From: Taxawa tesnikishii (nom. ined.)
Lineage: Eukaryota; Ascomycota; Dothideomycetes; Dothideales
Assembly (NCBI GenBank): GCA_030247885.1
Contig: JAPDRO010000006.1
Location: forward strand, 744,001 to 808,000
Reading direction: 5' to 3'
DNA: 64,000 nt
Part shown: in pieces, positions 47,394-58,204 of the stretch
Position numbering within the stretch: position 1 is the first letter of the stretch
How the letters are laid out: the number at the start of each line of letters is the position of its first letter
Program-made: the position numbers and the translations under genes
The notes under the pieces: model-generated
The model's input: only the letters and a program-made list of their open reading frames with translations
Told to the model about the DNA's origin: nothing
Databases searched by the model: none

Positions 47394-49062
47394 CTACGCC
47401 ATTCGGTTCCTCATATTCCTAATTTCCTTGAGAACAGCCATAACCAGGGGAACTGCCATGGGACCTAGCAGAGGAACGTACACAGCCACCTTATGCTCGT
47501 CAGGGAAGTAGACTTGCCCAACCATGGACGGTTCAAAAAAGCCTGTTCCGCTTCTCCTTCAGCCACACGAGCATTCTGCAGAGCGCTTTGGAACCGGCCT
47601 TCACGTAAATCCGTGCAGGACTGCTCCAAGTGGTGTACGGTCTTCTGCACGGATTTGGCTACGTTGTCGGGGATGGCGATAGAAGTAAGTTTAAGGGACA
47701 ATCTGGCCAGGGCGCCCAATGTGGATGATGCGGAGAGTATAAGAGAGGTAGATCTTTCCCGGGTAAGACTGGACATGCGCAGTGGCAGAGAAGCCGGGGT
47801 TTGGGGCAGACCGAACAAGGAGATTAGTTGGTCAGCCAAGGTGTGCACGAACGGTTCGAGGTCCCCTTTGCTCAATGATGTCCGATTCCTAGCTGCCCCT
47901 GGGTGGTCATTGAGGATTTGGACTCCACCCCATTGCGGAATCAACCAGCTGTTGCCTCCCGTCTCTGCGATGACCATAGGGCTACGATCTTCTGATGGCG
48001 CATATAAAACAAAGTTGATTGTCGGCCCAGCGCCTATGCTCGGACTGAGCGGCCACTCAGCTGCGTTGATGAAGCTGGTCAAATCGGATTTTTGAAGCAT
48101 CCATTGCTTTGTCTCTTCATTGTAGACTGGGCCATGCATGGAAGGCGACAGTGCAGCATACAGCTGTACCTGGGTATCCACAGTGAATGTGCTAATAGGC
48201 GAAAAGGACTCCAGGAGCGGTGCGAGGTACTCGTCCAGTGCAGCTTTGATGTCCCATGCTGACGGAGATGACGTGGCGGAAAACAGAGAGAAGGTGAGAT
48301 GGTATGTAGGAGCGTATCTGAACGAGCGCATCGATCGTCTCTCGAGATTGTGCGCCATCTCTGTAAATAGAGGATAACTGCTAGCGGTAGTGTCATGGTG
48401 CATTAGACGCGAAAGGGAAACGAGCTCCTCAGCGAACAATTTAACAATTGCCGAAGAAACAAACTGGCCCAGAAACACTGATTTGGAATCGGCATAGGCG
48501 GCGGAGCAATAGATGTCCAGGATAGGCGCGTACTGGTGAAGCTCTGCTCGCGGTTCATCGCCGGAGCCTTCAGTGTTTATGCGAATCGTGACGACGGGCT
48601 CAGGAGCTTGGGAGTCCGTGGCTGAGAACAACTGGAGACGATGAAAGGGATACTCGTGATGGTTGATGGTGAGGTTGAGGAGATTGTGCAATCGGTCAGC
48701 ATCTCGCTCGGACAGACTGGACGTGTCAAGAGCAACTGGCACCGGAAACTGCAAAGAGCATGCCTGCAACTCACGATCAGCCTGCCGTGGGCATTTTGCT
48801 CGCATGACAGATCGCTTACCCGGCCTTCTGCCCACCGGTTCATGGTATCGAGGGGCAAGCTCGCGCGGTGTACCGTAGTTGTCCAGATCCATACCGGCAG
48901 ACCCAGCAGAGCAGCAACAGCCCAGAACGAAACAATGATCCATCGTCGTGTTCGAGTGTCCGTGGGCTTCTCTGGTGGCGGTGCGGGTGTGGCCTTGATA
49001 GCATCCACCACGCCAGACGATGGCACGGCATCCTGGTTGTCGACAGCCGGCTCTTCCATCAC
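47394..49062 (-). CDS. GPI17: Gpi17/PIG-S, GPI transamidase subunit
   Basis: PIG-S is part of the ER complex that attaches GPI anchors to proteins. Exon 1 (49062-48820) encodes MEEPAVDNQ and a membrane segment RRWIIVSFWAVAALLGLPVW. A 56-nt intron (48764-48819) with CTGAT branch follows. Exon 2 carries the luminal domain (YAPTYHLTFSLFSATS, FINAAEWPLSPSIGAGPTIN, FVLYAPSEDRSPM, WGGVQILNDHPG). One base is missing in the A6 run 47535-47540. Beyond it the frame goes on as VGQVYFPDEHKVAVYVPLLG then PMAVPLVMAVLKEI, the C-terminal membrane segment, to TAG at 47394. Corrected length is 537 residues. Confidence 0.9.
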
Positions 49063-49637
49063 GACAAGACGGCTGCCGCTTCAGCACTCGCACTCGCACT
49101 CGCACTCGCACACGCCTCGCTCGTTCGAGTGGCTGTCGGTTGTCCTCAAGCTGAAGGCATCTCAGACACGACACGATGCGCCTTTCAGGAGATGGAAGGA
49201 GATGGATATGGCTGACTGCCAGTGTGCACGAACACGGGTTCGGTCGGCTAAGCTTCGGGGCAAGCATGGCATGCATCATCCCCTAAACTTGGAAGAACAA
49301 GCGTGGCTGAGCCCACGTCTGGCTGAGCCCAACGTCTGGCTGAGCCCACGTCCATCTCACGCAGCAGGAAGCCTCACCACATCCGCCTGAACCGCGCCCG
49401 TCTGTTCTGTTCCGTTCTGTTCATCCATGCTACATGTTAGTGTTACTGTTTGCTTGACGCGCACCTGCTTGTTTCGCGTAACTTGATCTTCTGATACCCA
49501 CATAACGAACATCCTCTTCCGTCCTCTTCCCGGGCTTCTCCACCGACGCCGCACTCAAGTCGCCAACCGCCCGAGCGTCACTTCGCTTCCACCCTGTGGA
49601 GCAAGCCCCGTCCACTCGCAGCATACCCACCGACATT
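49063..49637. promoter_or_regulatory. Divergent promoter region with two tandem repeats
   Basis: 575 bp between GPI17 (minus) and a membrane-protein gene (plus). It contains a GCACTC hexamer tract at about 49085-49110 and three copies of a 17-18 bp unit (GTCTGGCTGAGCCCA-like) at about 49301-49352. Confidence 0.55.
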
Positions 49638-51114
49638 ATGCTGCCTCTCCCGCCTCTCAGACGAGACACTCCAGACAAGGGTGACAGCGGCAAAGTCATA
49701 CAGCAGCCATCGTATGCCAACCTTCCGCCTTCGAAAGACAGAGCTGACCGATGCGCCCAGGTCCTTGTCAGCATAGCTATCGTACTATGTATCGCCATCG
49801 TCACCTATATCTTCGTCAAGGGCTGCCGGCACGGTCGAGTACCAGGTGGCCGCAACCGCCAACGTACCAAAGGCAAGCAGCGTTCGTGGCGCGGTGGCCT
49901 TGATTTACTGCGCTTCGGACAACGACGATCCGAACGTGGCGATGCAAGCCAATCTATGCAGTCTGCAGATGTCGAGGAAGGCGGTGGCGAGACGACCGAG
50001 GGAGGCGTGGACAGGCACACGAGTGTTAGGAGCGTCATGACGCTGCCGTCCTACTCCGCTACGCCCCGTGCCGGCGAGGGCGTGCTGGGAAGAGAAGGGG
50101 AAAGAGCAGGCATGGACACGGTCGTTGAGTTTCCCGAAACCAATGACCAGGAGGAAGCGAGAAGAGAAGAGGAGATGGAGTCGTTGTATCAGATCAGGCT
50201 GCGGCGACGCGAAGAAGCGGCTGAGAGGGACGAACGGCGGAGGCTGCGTCGCGAGGCACGGGAAAGGGGGACCATGCAGAGCTTGCAAGGTTACGCCAGG
50301 AGTCCCTGTTGGCTGCGCAGAACCGCGAGGGGAACGGTTCCACGGCCATGATTGCAGAGCATCAACAAAGGCCACGGGAACGACGAGTTTCCGCTGTCAG
50401 CTACGGCGATTTGGGTGTTGCGCGACATGATGGTAGCAGAGTGCGAGCCAACTCGAGTGAATCCGACCAGCGACCCCTGCTGGACAGTGCTGGAGGAGTT
50501 GGAACGTCGGAACCCACAAGGCCGTGGCTGTCACGGACGTCTTTCAGCACACACCACCGCGGGCGCTCTACAACATCCGTCATGACGATGTCGAGTTTCG
50601 ATTCCGAACGGGATGGAAGTGACTTTGAAGTCGTGGAGCTTCAACAGACGAATTCTCGACCAAACTCTCGACCAAACTCTCGTCCACACTCTCGCGCACG
50701 TTCGCGCGCCCACTCTCGTGCACGCTCAGGCACGCTCTCACTGACGCATTCTCGGACCCGAAGTCGTGCGAACAGCGGAGTTACAGTTCCACCCATCGAC
50801 ACCGATCTCGCTGATATGCCTATCCGGGACCCGCTCCGCCACACTACGACAGTATGGGCTTCGAGGAAGCACCGCCTTATTCAAGTCCGGTGGACAACCA
50901 GATACCACCTGTACCGCCACTGCCCAACCCCGAAACACTATCTAATTTGAGCACACGACCACCCGCTTTGAACGTGCCGCAATTGCCTACCATTGAGCGT
51001 CTTCCCAGCATACGGATCATCGAGGGCACACCCATCGAACCCAGACAGCACGAATTCCCCAGTCCGACAAAACAAGAGACGATACACGAAGACGACATGC
51101 GAGAGAGGAGTTAA
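49638..51114 (+). CDS. Single-pass membrane protein with Ser/Arg repeats, uncharacterised
   Basis: The ATG at 49638 opens [16 protein letters not shown]. One membrane segment, [20 protein letters not shown], is followed by a long cytosolic tail with a charged coil ([20 protein letters not shown]) and a Ser/Arg repeat ([18 protein letters not shown]) at about 50645-50770. The tail then has [17 protein letters not shown] and a Pro-rich end with [12 protein letters not shown], a PPxY-like site that could bind WW/Nedd4-type ligases. Two single bases look missing, at G5 50266-50270 and G3 50856-50858. With them the frame gives 492 residues ending EDDMRERS. Proteins of this layout occur in many Pezizomycotina; function unknown. 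Confidence 0.72.
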
Positions 51115-51645
51115 TGTTTAAGCCTTTTTGCATTTTGTAGTCCTGACCCCTTCGCGTTGAATGAATATATGATCACATGTCGATATGAGAGATGGAACGC
51201 CCGGAAAGCTTCTTGTATATATATACTACTTTACAACCCAGTTGTCAGAACTTGGAACACGACCAAACCAATCCACTTTCTCGTTCGCGTATGTTGTCAC
51301 GGGTCTGTTCCCAAAAGATGAGCCACGGGAGTTCAGTCTGGCGGAGACAATGCCATTCTTACCAGCATAGCGTACGTCTTCTTTTCGAGATTCAGAGACC
51401 ACGTTACAATTAGCTCTGATATACGGATGTTCAAGTTCAGGAGGTGTCGTCTGATCCAAAGAAGCAGCGTAACGACCCAATACTTTACGTGGACTACGAA
51501 GACAACTGACTTGATGTCTATCTCTGTAGAGACTCGTAGAGAACATCAGACTATACCGGATTCATTCCCACACAAAACCCAACGCCGCCCAAGTGCCTCA
51601 CCCCTTTGACCCAGCGTCAACGCCTAGAACCGTATACTCATATCT
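51115..51645. other. Intergenic, nothing recognised
   Basis: 531 bp between the stops of two convergent genes. Confidence 0.4.
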
Positions 51646-54600
51646 TCAAGCGTCTTCATCATCACTGATGCCCTCCCACGGCAACTCATCATCCGACTCC
51701 TCTTCCAGCCCATCCAATCCATCCAAGCCATACCTTCCCTTGCCCGCCGAAGCAGAACTCGTACTCGTCCTGCGTCCATCGGCCTGCGCCTTCGCAGCCC
51801 TCTCTGCCAACTCAGCAGAGTCGATGCCGATGCTCTGCAACGTCTCTTCAACTTCGTCCTCCCTCATCTCATCCTGCCTGCCCTGCTCTCCAGCCGCAGC
51901 CTGCTTCTGACCCTCGAGGACGTCGTAGAGGGCGTAGATCTGGTCACTCCTCCTCTCAATCTCCGTGATCAGGAGTTCCATCTTCTCCATGATGGCTTTG
52001 CGCTTGCGACGTCCGAGGGCCGGGTCGTGTCCGTTGTATGCCTTTTCGTAGGTGGAGAGCTGTAGCTTCAGGTGTGCGACCTCGTCTTCGAGTTGCTTGA
52101 GCACAGTCGCGAGCGCGAGAGGTGGAGGCTGAGAGGGGCGGATGGTGGCGTTCGTATCGTCAACGTTGCGGTCTGTGACTGGGATCGGAGTCGGAATGGT
52201 GGCGTCTTTTCCAGCGGTAGGAGGACAGATTGTGCAGTTCTCCTTGTCGTGGGGAATGCTGCCCGCGATCGACTGGGAAGTCTGGTTGTGCAAAGTTATG
52301 TCTGGCAGGATGAAAGCAGAAGTCATCTCTTCTGGATGTAAGTTGCGCTGCCGGCGACGTGAGGCAGTACTCAGCATCGAGGCTTCGGTAACATCCTTGG
52401 GCTCTTCGTAGGAGATGGCGTCGGAGGTGTGAGGAGATTGGATCCGTACCGCTTTCTGTTGACGGGTTGTGTCCTCGTCCGAGTTGGTATTCGCAGTGAA
52501 TGGGTTACTCTTGTCACCTGGCGCTTCGAGCGAAGTCTGATTGTTACGTCCTGTGATGTCTCTGAGCGAGGATTTGCGCGGCGTGGCCTGCAGCCTTGCG
52601 GTCGACGAACGTGCAGTGATGTCCCTTTCCGTTTCCACGATCGCAGCGGGTTGGCACTTCTCACGAGCTGCTCTTCGCTCTTCCTCGAGCTTCTTGCGCA
52701 GCCTTGCAACCTCCTCACGGTCGAGAAAGCTGAGATATGTTAAATCCTTGGTGTCTTCCTGCTGTCCGGAACGGCCATCGGTAGGGACATAGCTGTCACG
52801 CTTTACATCGCCAACCGGTCTCGAAATCTCCAGATCAGTTGTGGACTCAATTTCACTGACATCCTGGTCGACAGGAGCAGCGTAACCTGCCGGAGTGCGT
52901 CGCTGCGCTAAGCCTGACACGCGTCGTGATTGTGACTTTGATCTTGAACGAGCTCTGCTCTGGTTAGGCCCGATGCTCCTGCGAGACGTGGAAGCGGCCT
53001 CTACGCGGCTCTTCCGGAGCTCTTGCTCGACCTTGTCTATAATCTTGTCCTGGGTTTCCTCGCTGAGACAGCCACTCAACCTGCGGCTGGATTTTCTCTG
53101 CTCCAGCTCCTCAGCTTGGGAGGATTTCCTTTCATGCTGAGTTCGTCCACGGCTGGTCCGTGGAGCGACTGGTTTCTTCGCCACCCAGATCTCGCGCGTT
53201 AGATCTCTAATCTCACGCACAGCTTCCTCGCGCTTTTCAACCCTTTCCTTGAGTTGAGCTTCGCGTTCAGTCCACTGTTGAGTCTCGTACTCGTGCTGGG
53301 CCTTGAATTGAGCAAGCTGAACGCGCAGCTGGTTGTTCTCGTTACGAAGAGTGTCCATGTCCAGCTTCAGATCCTCGTTTTCTAAATTGATCTTCTCGTT
53401 CTCCTCCTCGAGCTGCCGGATCTTAGCCTTGTGCTCCTCCGAGTTGTAGTATGCCACGCCTAGCTGAGTAGCCAGATCATCCCGTTCCTGGGTCATCCGC
53501 TTGACTGCGGTTTCGCAAGCAGCAAGCTTGCGATTCCCTCGCTCGATGCGTTCGTGAAGAGCTTTGATCGTTGTCTGGAGTTTCGTATGCTCAACTCGCT
53601 GTGCGTTGCTGTCGTGGTCCACAGTACGAGGACTGTCGGAACGTCTTAATCTCTGCTCCATCTGCACTTGGGACTTGAGCTCAATAGTCTGGAGTTCATA
53701 CTCCTCAGCGCGCCTTCGAGCCTCTTCCTTCTCTTTCTCCAACTGTAGGACTTTCTCTTTCAGTAATTGAAGGGATGCAAAAATCGCCTTCTCATCCTCG
53801 GGGACAGCAATGCTTTGAATCCTGGCGTGGTTTGATGGATCGTCATCGGCGTTAGGCCTATAAGAGCCAGAAGTGAAACGAGACCGCGATTTCGCGCTTC
53901 GCGAGAAGACTGGTGTCCCGTCCTTGCGAATGCCGGATACTAGTTCTGTGATGTCGGGTAGATCTGGCAGCATGAAAGATTGCTGCGTCTGGTTTCCAGT
54001 AAAGCGCGCTGAATTCACAATTGCAGCAGATGCAGGACGTTGAGGTGTGCGCTGAGCGGTTTCGAGTCCCTGACCACTGGTGAATCGTGTTGGCAGGCTC
54101 TGTTGTGGCGCAGAGGTCTGGCGAGCTTTTGCGAAGCGCGTGCTCTTCGTGTTGAGTGTGAGCGTAGACTGCGGCCTCTCTTCGCCGACAAACGAAGAGT
54201 CACTCTCTGCGTTGACCTTGGCGTGCATCTCGGAGAGCGTCCGGCGTTGAGACGCGCTGGTTGAGCGAGTCTTTGTCGGGACAATGTCGCTTGTCTTTGT
54301 GACTTCGGCTTGCTGGACATTTTTGGCGCGTCGAAGAGAAGCTTCTCTTCGCAGATCTGGTCTATCCATACTCTCGCTCTTCCTGCTTCCAAGTCTGGGT
54401 CGGATGGGCGGGGTGGCAGTGATCTCGTAGAGACTGTCGTTGCCCAGGCTCAGAATCGGGTTTTCCGACATGCCGTCAAAGTCGTTGTTCTTTTGTGGCG
54501 AGTTGTGCGCGGTGTTCTTCATGCCGCGTCCAATCTCGATGGAAGCGCTGTGCTCCTCAGAAGCAGAAGGACTATTTTCTGTGAAGTCGGGAAACTCGTC

Positions 54601-54867
54601 CCGTGCGAATGATGTGTTGATGTATGGTTCTGGCTGGGGCGGCTGCCATTGACCGAATCTCCGAGCGCTTGACCGTAAGTATGGCAGCTGATCCTGAGTT
54701 GCTGTGTCATATTGCTGTGTCGACTCGTGTTCTGGCGCGAAGCTGGACATGGTGTTGTCCATGTTGGAGTTACGCCGAGGAGAGGGTGTCGCAGACTCGC
54801 TCGCGTTACTGCGCGGACGCGAGAGCTCTGAAACAAGGCCTGCGTGCTGTCGTGAGGCAGGCGCCAC
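51646..54867 (-). CDS. PPC89: Spindle pole body protein, Ppc89 / Cep57 microtubule-binding-like
   Basis: This is a single uninterrupted frame of 1073 residues. The N-terminal third is Ser/Thr/Arg rich. A conserved start of the coiled-coil part reads LPDLPDITELVSGIRKDGTP and VPEDEKAIFASLQLLKEKVL, then long heptads (LEEENEKINLENEDLKLDMD, TLRNENNQLRVQLAQFKAQH). The C-terminal conserved block LATVLKQLEDEVAHLKLQLS, YNGHDPALGRRKRKAIMEKM and RSDQIYALYDVLEGQK matches the Cep57-type microtubule-binding domain found in fungal Ppc89-like proteins. The likely role is in the spindle pole body or microtubule-organising centre. The start at 54867 is the first ATG of the frame. Confidence 0.85.
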   Translation of the reverse strand: MAPASRQHAGLVSELSRPRSNASESATPSPRRNSNMDNTMSSFAPEHESTQQYDTATQDQLPYLRSSARRFGQWQPPQPEPYINTSFARDEFPDFTENSPSASEEHSASIEIGRGMKNTAHNSPQKNNDFDGMSENPILSLGNDSLYEITATPPIRPRLGSRKSESMDRPDLRREASLRRAKNVQQAEVTKTSDIVPTKTRSTSASQRRTLSEMHAKVNAESDSSFVGEERPQSTLTLNTKSTRFAKARQTSAPQQSLPTRFTSGQGLETAQRTPQRPASAAIVNSARFTGNQTQQSFMLPDLPDITELVSGIRKDGTPVFSRSAKSRSRFTSGSYRPNADDDPSNHARIQSIAVPEDEKAIFASLQLLKEKVLQLEKEKEEARRRAEEYELQTIELKSQVQMEQRLRRSDSPRTVDHDSNAQRVEHTKLQTTIKALHERIERGNRKLAACETAVKRMTQERDDLATQLGVAYYNSEEHKAKIRQLEEENEKINLENEDLKLDMDTLRNENNQLRVQLAQFKAQHEYETQQWTEREAQLKERVEKREEAVREIRDLTREIWVAKKPVAPRTSRGRTQHERKSSQAEELEQRKSSRRLSGCLSEETQDKIIDKVEQELRKSRVEAASTSRRSIGPNQSRARSRSKSQSRRVSGLAQRRTPAGYAAPVDQDVSEIESTTDLEISRPVGDVKRDSYVPTDGRSGQQEDTKDLTYLSFLDREEVARLRKKLEEERRAAREKCQPAAIVETERDITARSSTARLQATPRKSSLRDITGRNNQTSLEAPGDKSNPFTANTNSDEDTTRQQKAVRIQSPHTSDAISYEEPKDVTEASMLSTASRRRQRNLHPEEMTSAFILPDITLHNQTSQSIAGSIPHDKENCTICPPTAGKDATIPTPIPVTDRNVDDTNATIRPSQPPPLALATVLKQLEDEVAHLKLQLSTYEKAYNGHDPALGRRKRKAIMEKMELLITEIERRSDQIYALYDVLEGQKQAAAGEQGRQDEMREDEVEETLQSIGIDSAELAERAAKAQADGRRTSTSSASAGKGRYGLDGLDGLEEESDDELPWEGISDDEDA

Positions 54868-55583
54868 GGTGGATGTGGTGCGCTGAGTCTGAATATCAAG
54901 ACAGCGATGAAGACTGCATTCACGTCTTCACCACATATATTGTAAGTGCAACGATGTTACTGTGAGATGCTAAGGAAGGCAATGTTGTAATGTCGATATC
55001 TCGAGCAAGGCGCGACAAGTGCAATCGCAATGCGATGCTTCGAGTTCTGAGTTGTGATCTCGAAAGAGAGAAGGCGCGTCAGTTGTTGATGTTGTTCCGG
55101 CATCTCCCGCCGTCAACAGATAAACAAATGCCTGCAAGGGAAGGTAAGCCGAGGGCTGTATCCGGCTGGAGGATGCGAACATTCAACCAGTCAGTTCATG
55201 AAAGCCGCAGCGTCTCGGTTACGCTTCTGTGTTATAAAGACAGGTGTTCTGTTACCATTGCAACATCACCTCTGCATAAGGCGTCTGTTTGCTTGATTGC
55301 TACTACTCCGTTCCCTTTAGGAGTGCTTTTAACAGGGAGGGGCCTCTTCACAGATCTTGAATGCACCCTCATGTGTGATGTGCATGCGTCCTAAGCAAGG
55401 GTCGCATTACGATACCGTCATATGGCACAAGATTCCACGAAGTGGAAGAGGCCGTGAAGGTAATGGTGGAAAGGAAGACGGTAGGGATGTCATTCAAAAA
55501 CTACATACAACAGGGCCAAGAGGCCAGCATCAACCAGACCGATGCAACGCTACACCATGCGATGCTATCTCATGCCAACCAGG
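54868..55583. other. Intergenic, nothing recognised
   Basis: 716 bp holding the PPC89-like promoter and the 3' side of the secreted protein gene. Open frames here lack features. Confidence 0.4.
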
Positions 55584-56642
55584 TCAACAAAAGAGAAGAG
55601 GGTCTATCGGAGAAGGGCATCCCTCAGAGAAGGGAGATCCATCATGTGGCTGCGGCCGAACCCTGAGGACGTAGATGTTGCCGTTGCCATCACGAGGGAC
55701 GGGGACAATGGCGTTCCCACAACTCAGCGCACCGGTCGAATTGACCCACAACATAGCTTGAGCGATGGCGCCGATAGGAACCTGGTCGCCAGTCATGTTC
55801 CAGTACAAGCTGTGTTGCGTCAACGTGTTGAGCTTGTGCCATCCCTCCTGACGAACAGGCCGGAAATCCATGGTATCCACCTCAGCGCAAAGTGGACCGG
55901 CCATGGTGGGACTGCAAGCGATGTGGTCAAGCGGAGCGTAGGTGTTAGTGGGGTTGCTGGCGGCGAGCTCCCCAATCTGGCGAAGAAGGTCATTGAAGCA
56001 GCTGGTGGATTGTGGGTACTTGATGGAAGGCAAGGTCCCGCAATCTCTTTTGTGCCTCTTGCACCAATCTCCGTCGCCACGCTTGTTCGGAAGCTTGTAT
56101 GACTTTCCTTTTCCTCCAGTCTGACCCTCGATCTTTAGGTCACCCTTACCAAAAGGGACCACAGACTGGGGCGGGGTCGGGGTCGGAGGAGGGAGCACGG
56201 CCGAGGTGATTGTCGCCCAGCTGATCGGAGTCACGGTGTCGACCGGGGTGAGGACGGTGGTGGCGATGACGGTAGGAGAACCGTTGACGTTCAAGGTGGT
56301 AGAAGTCATGATGGGGCTACCGTAGACGAGCACAGTCGAGGCAGTCGGTGATGCAGAGGACGAAGTCGAGGGAGATGGCGCAACGACGACAGTCTGAACA
56401 GACGTGGAAGAGGCTTGACGCTTGTCGTGGTAAGGGCGGAGAATGGTAGCAGGCCCATAAGTGACATGGTTGGGCATGCGAACGGCGAACTCGTAGCCGT
56501 TCTGACTGACAACGAACTTGATGCAGCGAGGATTGAAGGGCGCCAAGTGGCTTTCGCAGGTGTCGTCGATACTGGAGGCAGAGGCTCCGCAAAGGCTGCC
56601 GAGGGCCGAAGCCAACAGGACGAAGGTAGTGGAGAAACCCAT
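55584..56642 (-). CDS. Secreted protein with Ser/Thr/Pro-rich linker, uncharacterised
   Basis: The ATG at 56642 opens MGFSTTFVLLASALGSLCGA, a signal peptide. The 352-residue protein has a small N-terminal Cys-containing part (IDDTCESHLAPFNPRCIKFV), a Ser/Thr/Val-rich region with many possible O-glycosylation sites, a basic stretch (WCKRHKRDC) and a C-terminal domain with several Cys (CFNDLLRQIGELAASNP, GALSCGNAIVPVPRDGNGNI). The same frame is open to 56771, but that part looks like 5' leader with a possible intron (acceptor before 56656). No family name can be given; a cell-wall or apoplast location is likely. Confidence 0.75.
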   Translation of the reverse strand: MGFSTTFVLLASALGSLCGASASSIDDTCESHLAPFNPRCIKFVVSQNGYEFAVRMPNHVTYGPATILRPYHDKRQASSTSVQTVVVAPSPSTSSSASPTASTVLVYGSPIMTSTTLNVNGSPTVIATTVLTPVDTVTPISWATITSAVLPPPTPTPPQSVVPFGKGDLKIEGQTGGKGKSYKLPNKRGDGDWCKRHKRDCGTLPSIKYPQSTSCFNDLLRQIGELAASNPTNTYAPLDHIACSPTMAGPLCAEVDTMDFRPVRQEGWHKLNTLTQHSLYWNMTGDQVPIGAIAQAMLWVNSTGALSCGNAIVPVPRDGNGNIYVLRVRPQPHDGSPFSEGCPSPIDPLLFC

Positions 56643-58204
56643 CTTGAAAACTGAAGAGAATGTCAGTGGCTTAGTGAACTGGGACAGAGGTCCAAAAGGA
56701 AGGCCGTGGATAAAGTTGAGAACCGACCTGCGTGGTGCTGAGATGCTGTGACCTGTTGATGCTTTAAGCAAGAGCTGAGTTCATCTGAGGGGCGGTGTGT
56801 CAGTGCCCGCGGACGTACGGTTGTAGTGGCAGAGAGCGGATGGAGAGGATAGAAGGGATGGTGAGAGGTGGGAAGACATGGGAAATGGGTAAAGAGTAAA
56901 GGGGTAGCACAGACGAACCAAGTGGAGCAAGGGAGAGCCGACGGATACTGGTGTGCAAACAAGCAGAGTGTCGAGAGTACAAGTTGATGGTGGAGAAGAG
57001 AATCGAAGAGTGTTGGTGGGTGAGAGAGAAGAGGAGCAGGAGAGAATTAGAAGGTGTTTTTGTAGACGAGCCGGCTGTAGGTCGGGAGTACAATAACCAC
57101 GTAGAGGGGACAGTCGCAATGCTGGGAGACAGCAAGAGCATGTTGCGTTGGGACAATCGAGGTGCGTACAGAAGGAATATGGAAGGCGCGGCTTCCTTCT
57201 TGCAGAACCAGAACCAGAACCAGAACCAGCACGCTCGCACAGGGTCCGAAACCCGGAACGCCCAAACCAAAAGGCAGCCTCGCAGGTCGTCCAGTGCCCC
57301 AATACGTAGGGAAGTTGCTTGACTGCGCAGTCTGGCAAGCAGTTGCCTATCGATCTCAACGCCAGACACCAACGTGCCTTCTGCAGAAGATCCCAATAAA
57401 GAAAGTTTTTGTCCATAGTCGGACCGGAGCTTAGGTGACTTCTTTACCAGGCAAAGTGATCGACAGGCGACGTTCATGCGTATAACTAAGAAGGAGCAGT
57501 GCTGTGCTCGTTCTCAACGGCAAGCTCCTTACTGCGCCTTTACTGCGGAGTCTCGAACATGGCGCCAAAGCTGCAAGACGGTTCTTGCCCTGCCCAGCCC
57601 AACTTGGTATGTCAGCTTTGGTGCGATGCGGCAGGTATGGGCTTGGCACGGAACAGGAGGGAACAAATACACCTTTTGTGGGGATCCGGGTGTCATCAAG
57701 AGCCCACAGCTGTATCCTATGAATTCCATCCCTTCCCATGTCTCATGGCGGTGGCCCGGAAGTGAGATGCCTAGGGTACGTTCTGGGCAAGCAGACAAGG
57801 GCTTATGTGTTGCGAAATGTTTCGTCTGCTTGTGAATGAATTGTCGATCCTGGCAGCACACGCGTTATGAGCAACCGATTGGGTGGACCATGAACGATAT
57901 TGCGGGACAGGCTTGGTGTGTTCCCTCTGACATATTACCTTATTGAAAACAAGAGGCACGAGCGAATCTTGAGTAAAATGGAAGTGGAGTATAAACGAGA
58001 TGGAGGTGAGGGTTGAGTGCTTACCGGAAACCGTTCACTCCCAACTATCAGCAGAATGAGGTGGGTAGTAATCAATCATGAACTTGTTCTCATACGGGGA
58101 TATCGATGCTCTATTCGCTTAACTCCAATCCGTGGATGACTTAAATGCCAGTACCCTGCCATGCACAAAGTCCGACCCAATCCATCCAATGCAATCGCAA
58201 ACTA
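56643..58204. other. Intergenic, repeats only
   Basis: 1.6 kb upstream of the secreted protein gene and downstream of REI1. It includes a hexamer tandem (CAGAAC)n at about 57204-57230. A long minus-strand open frame at 56800-57477 crosses this tandem and looks non-coding. Confidence 0.45.

Noticed and set aside
47465-49279. Long minus frame of 604 residues starting at 49279
   Set aside because: Its first 150 residues are intron and promoter read through. The true GPI17 start is in another frame at 49062, joined by a 56-nt intron.
56800-57477. Minus-strand open frame of 225 residues with a W-F repeat
   Set aside because: The W-F run is just the hexamer tandem read in another frame. The rest has no family features and overlaps the leader of the secreted protein gene.
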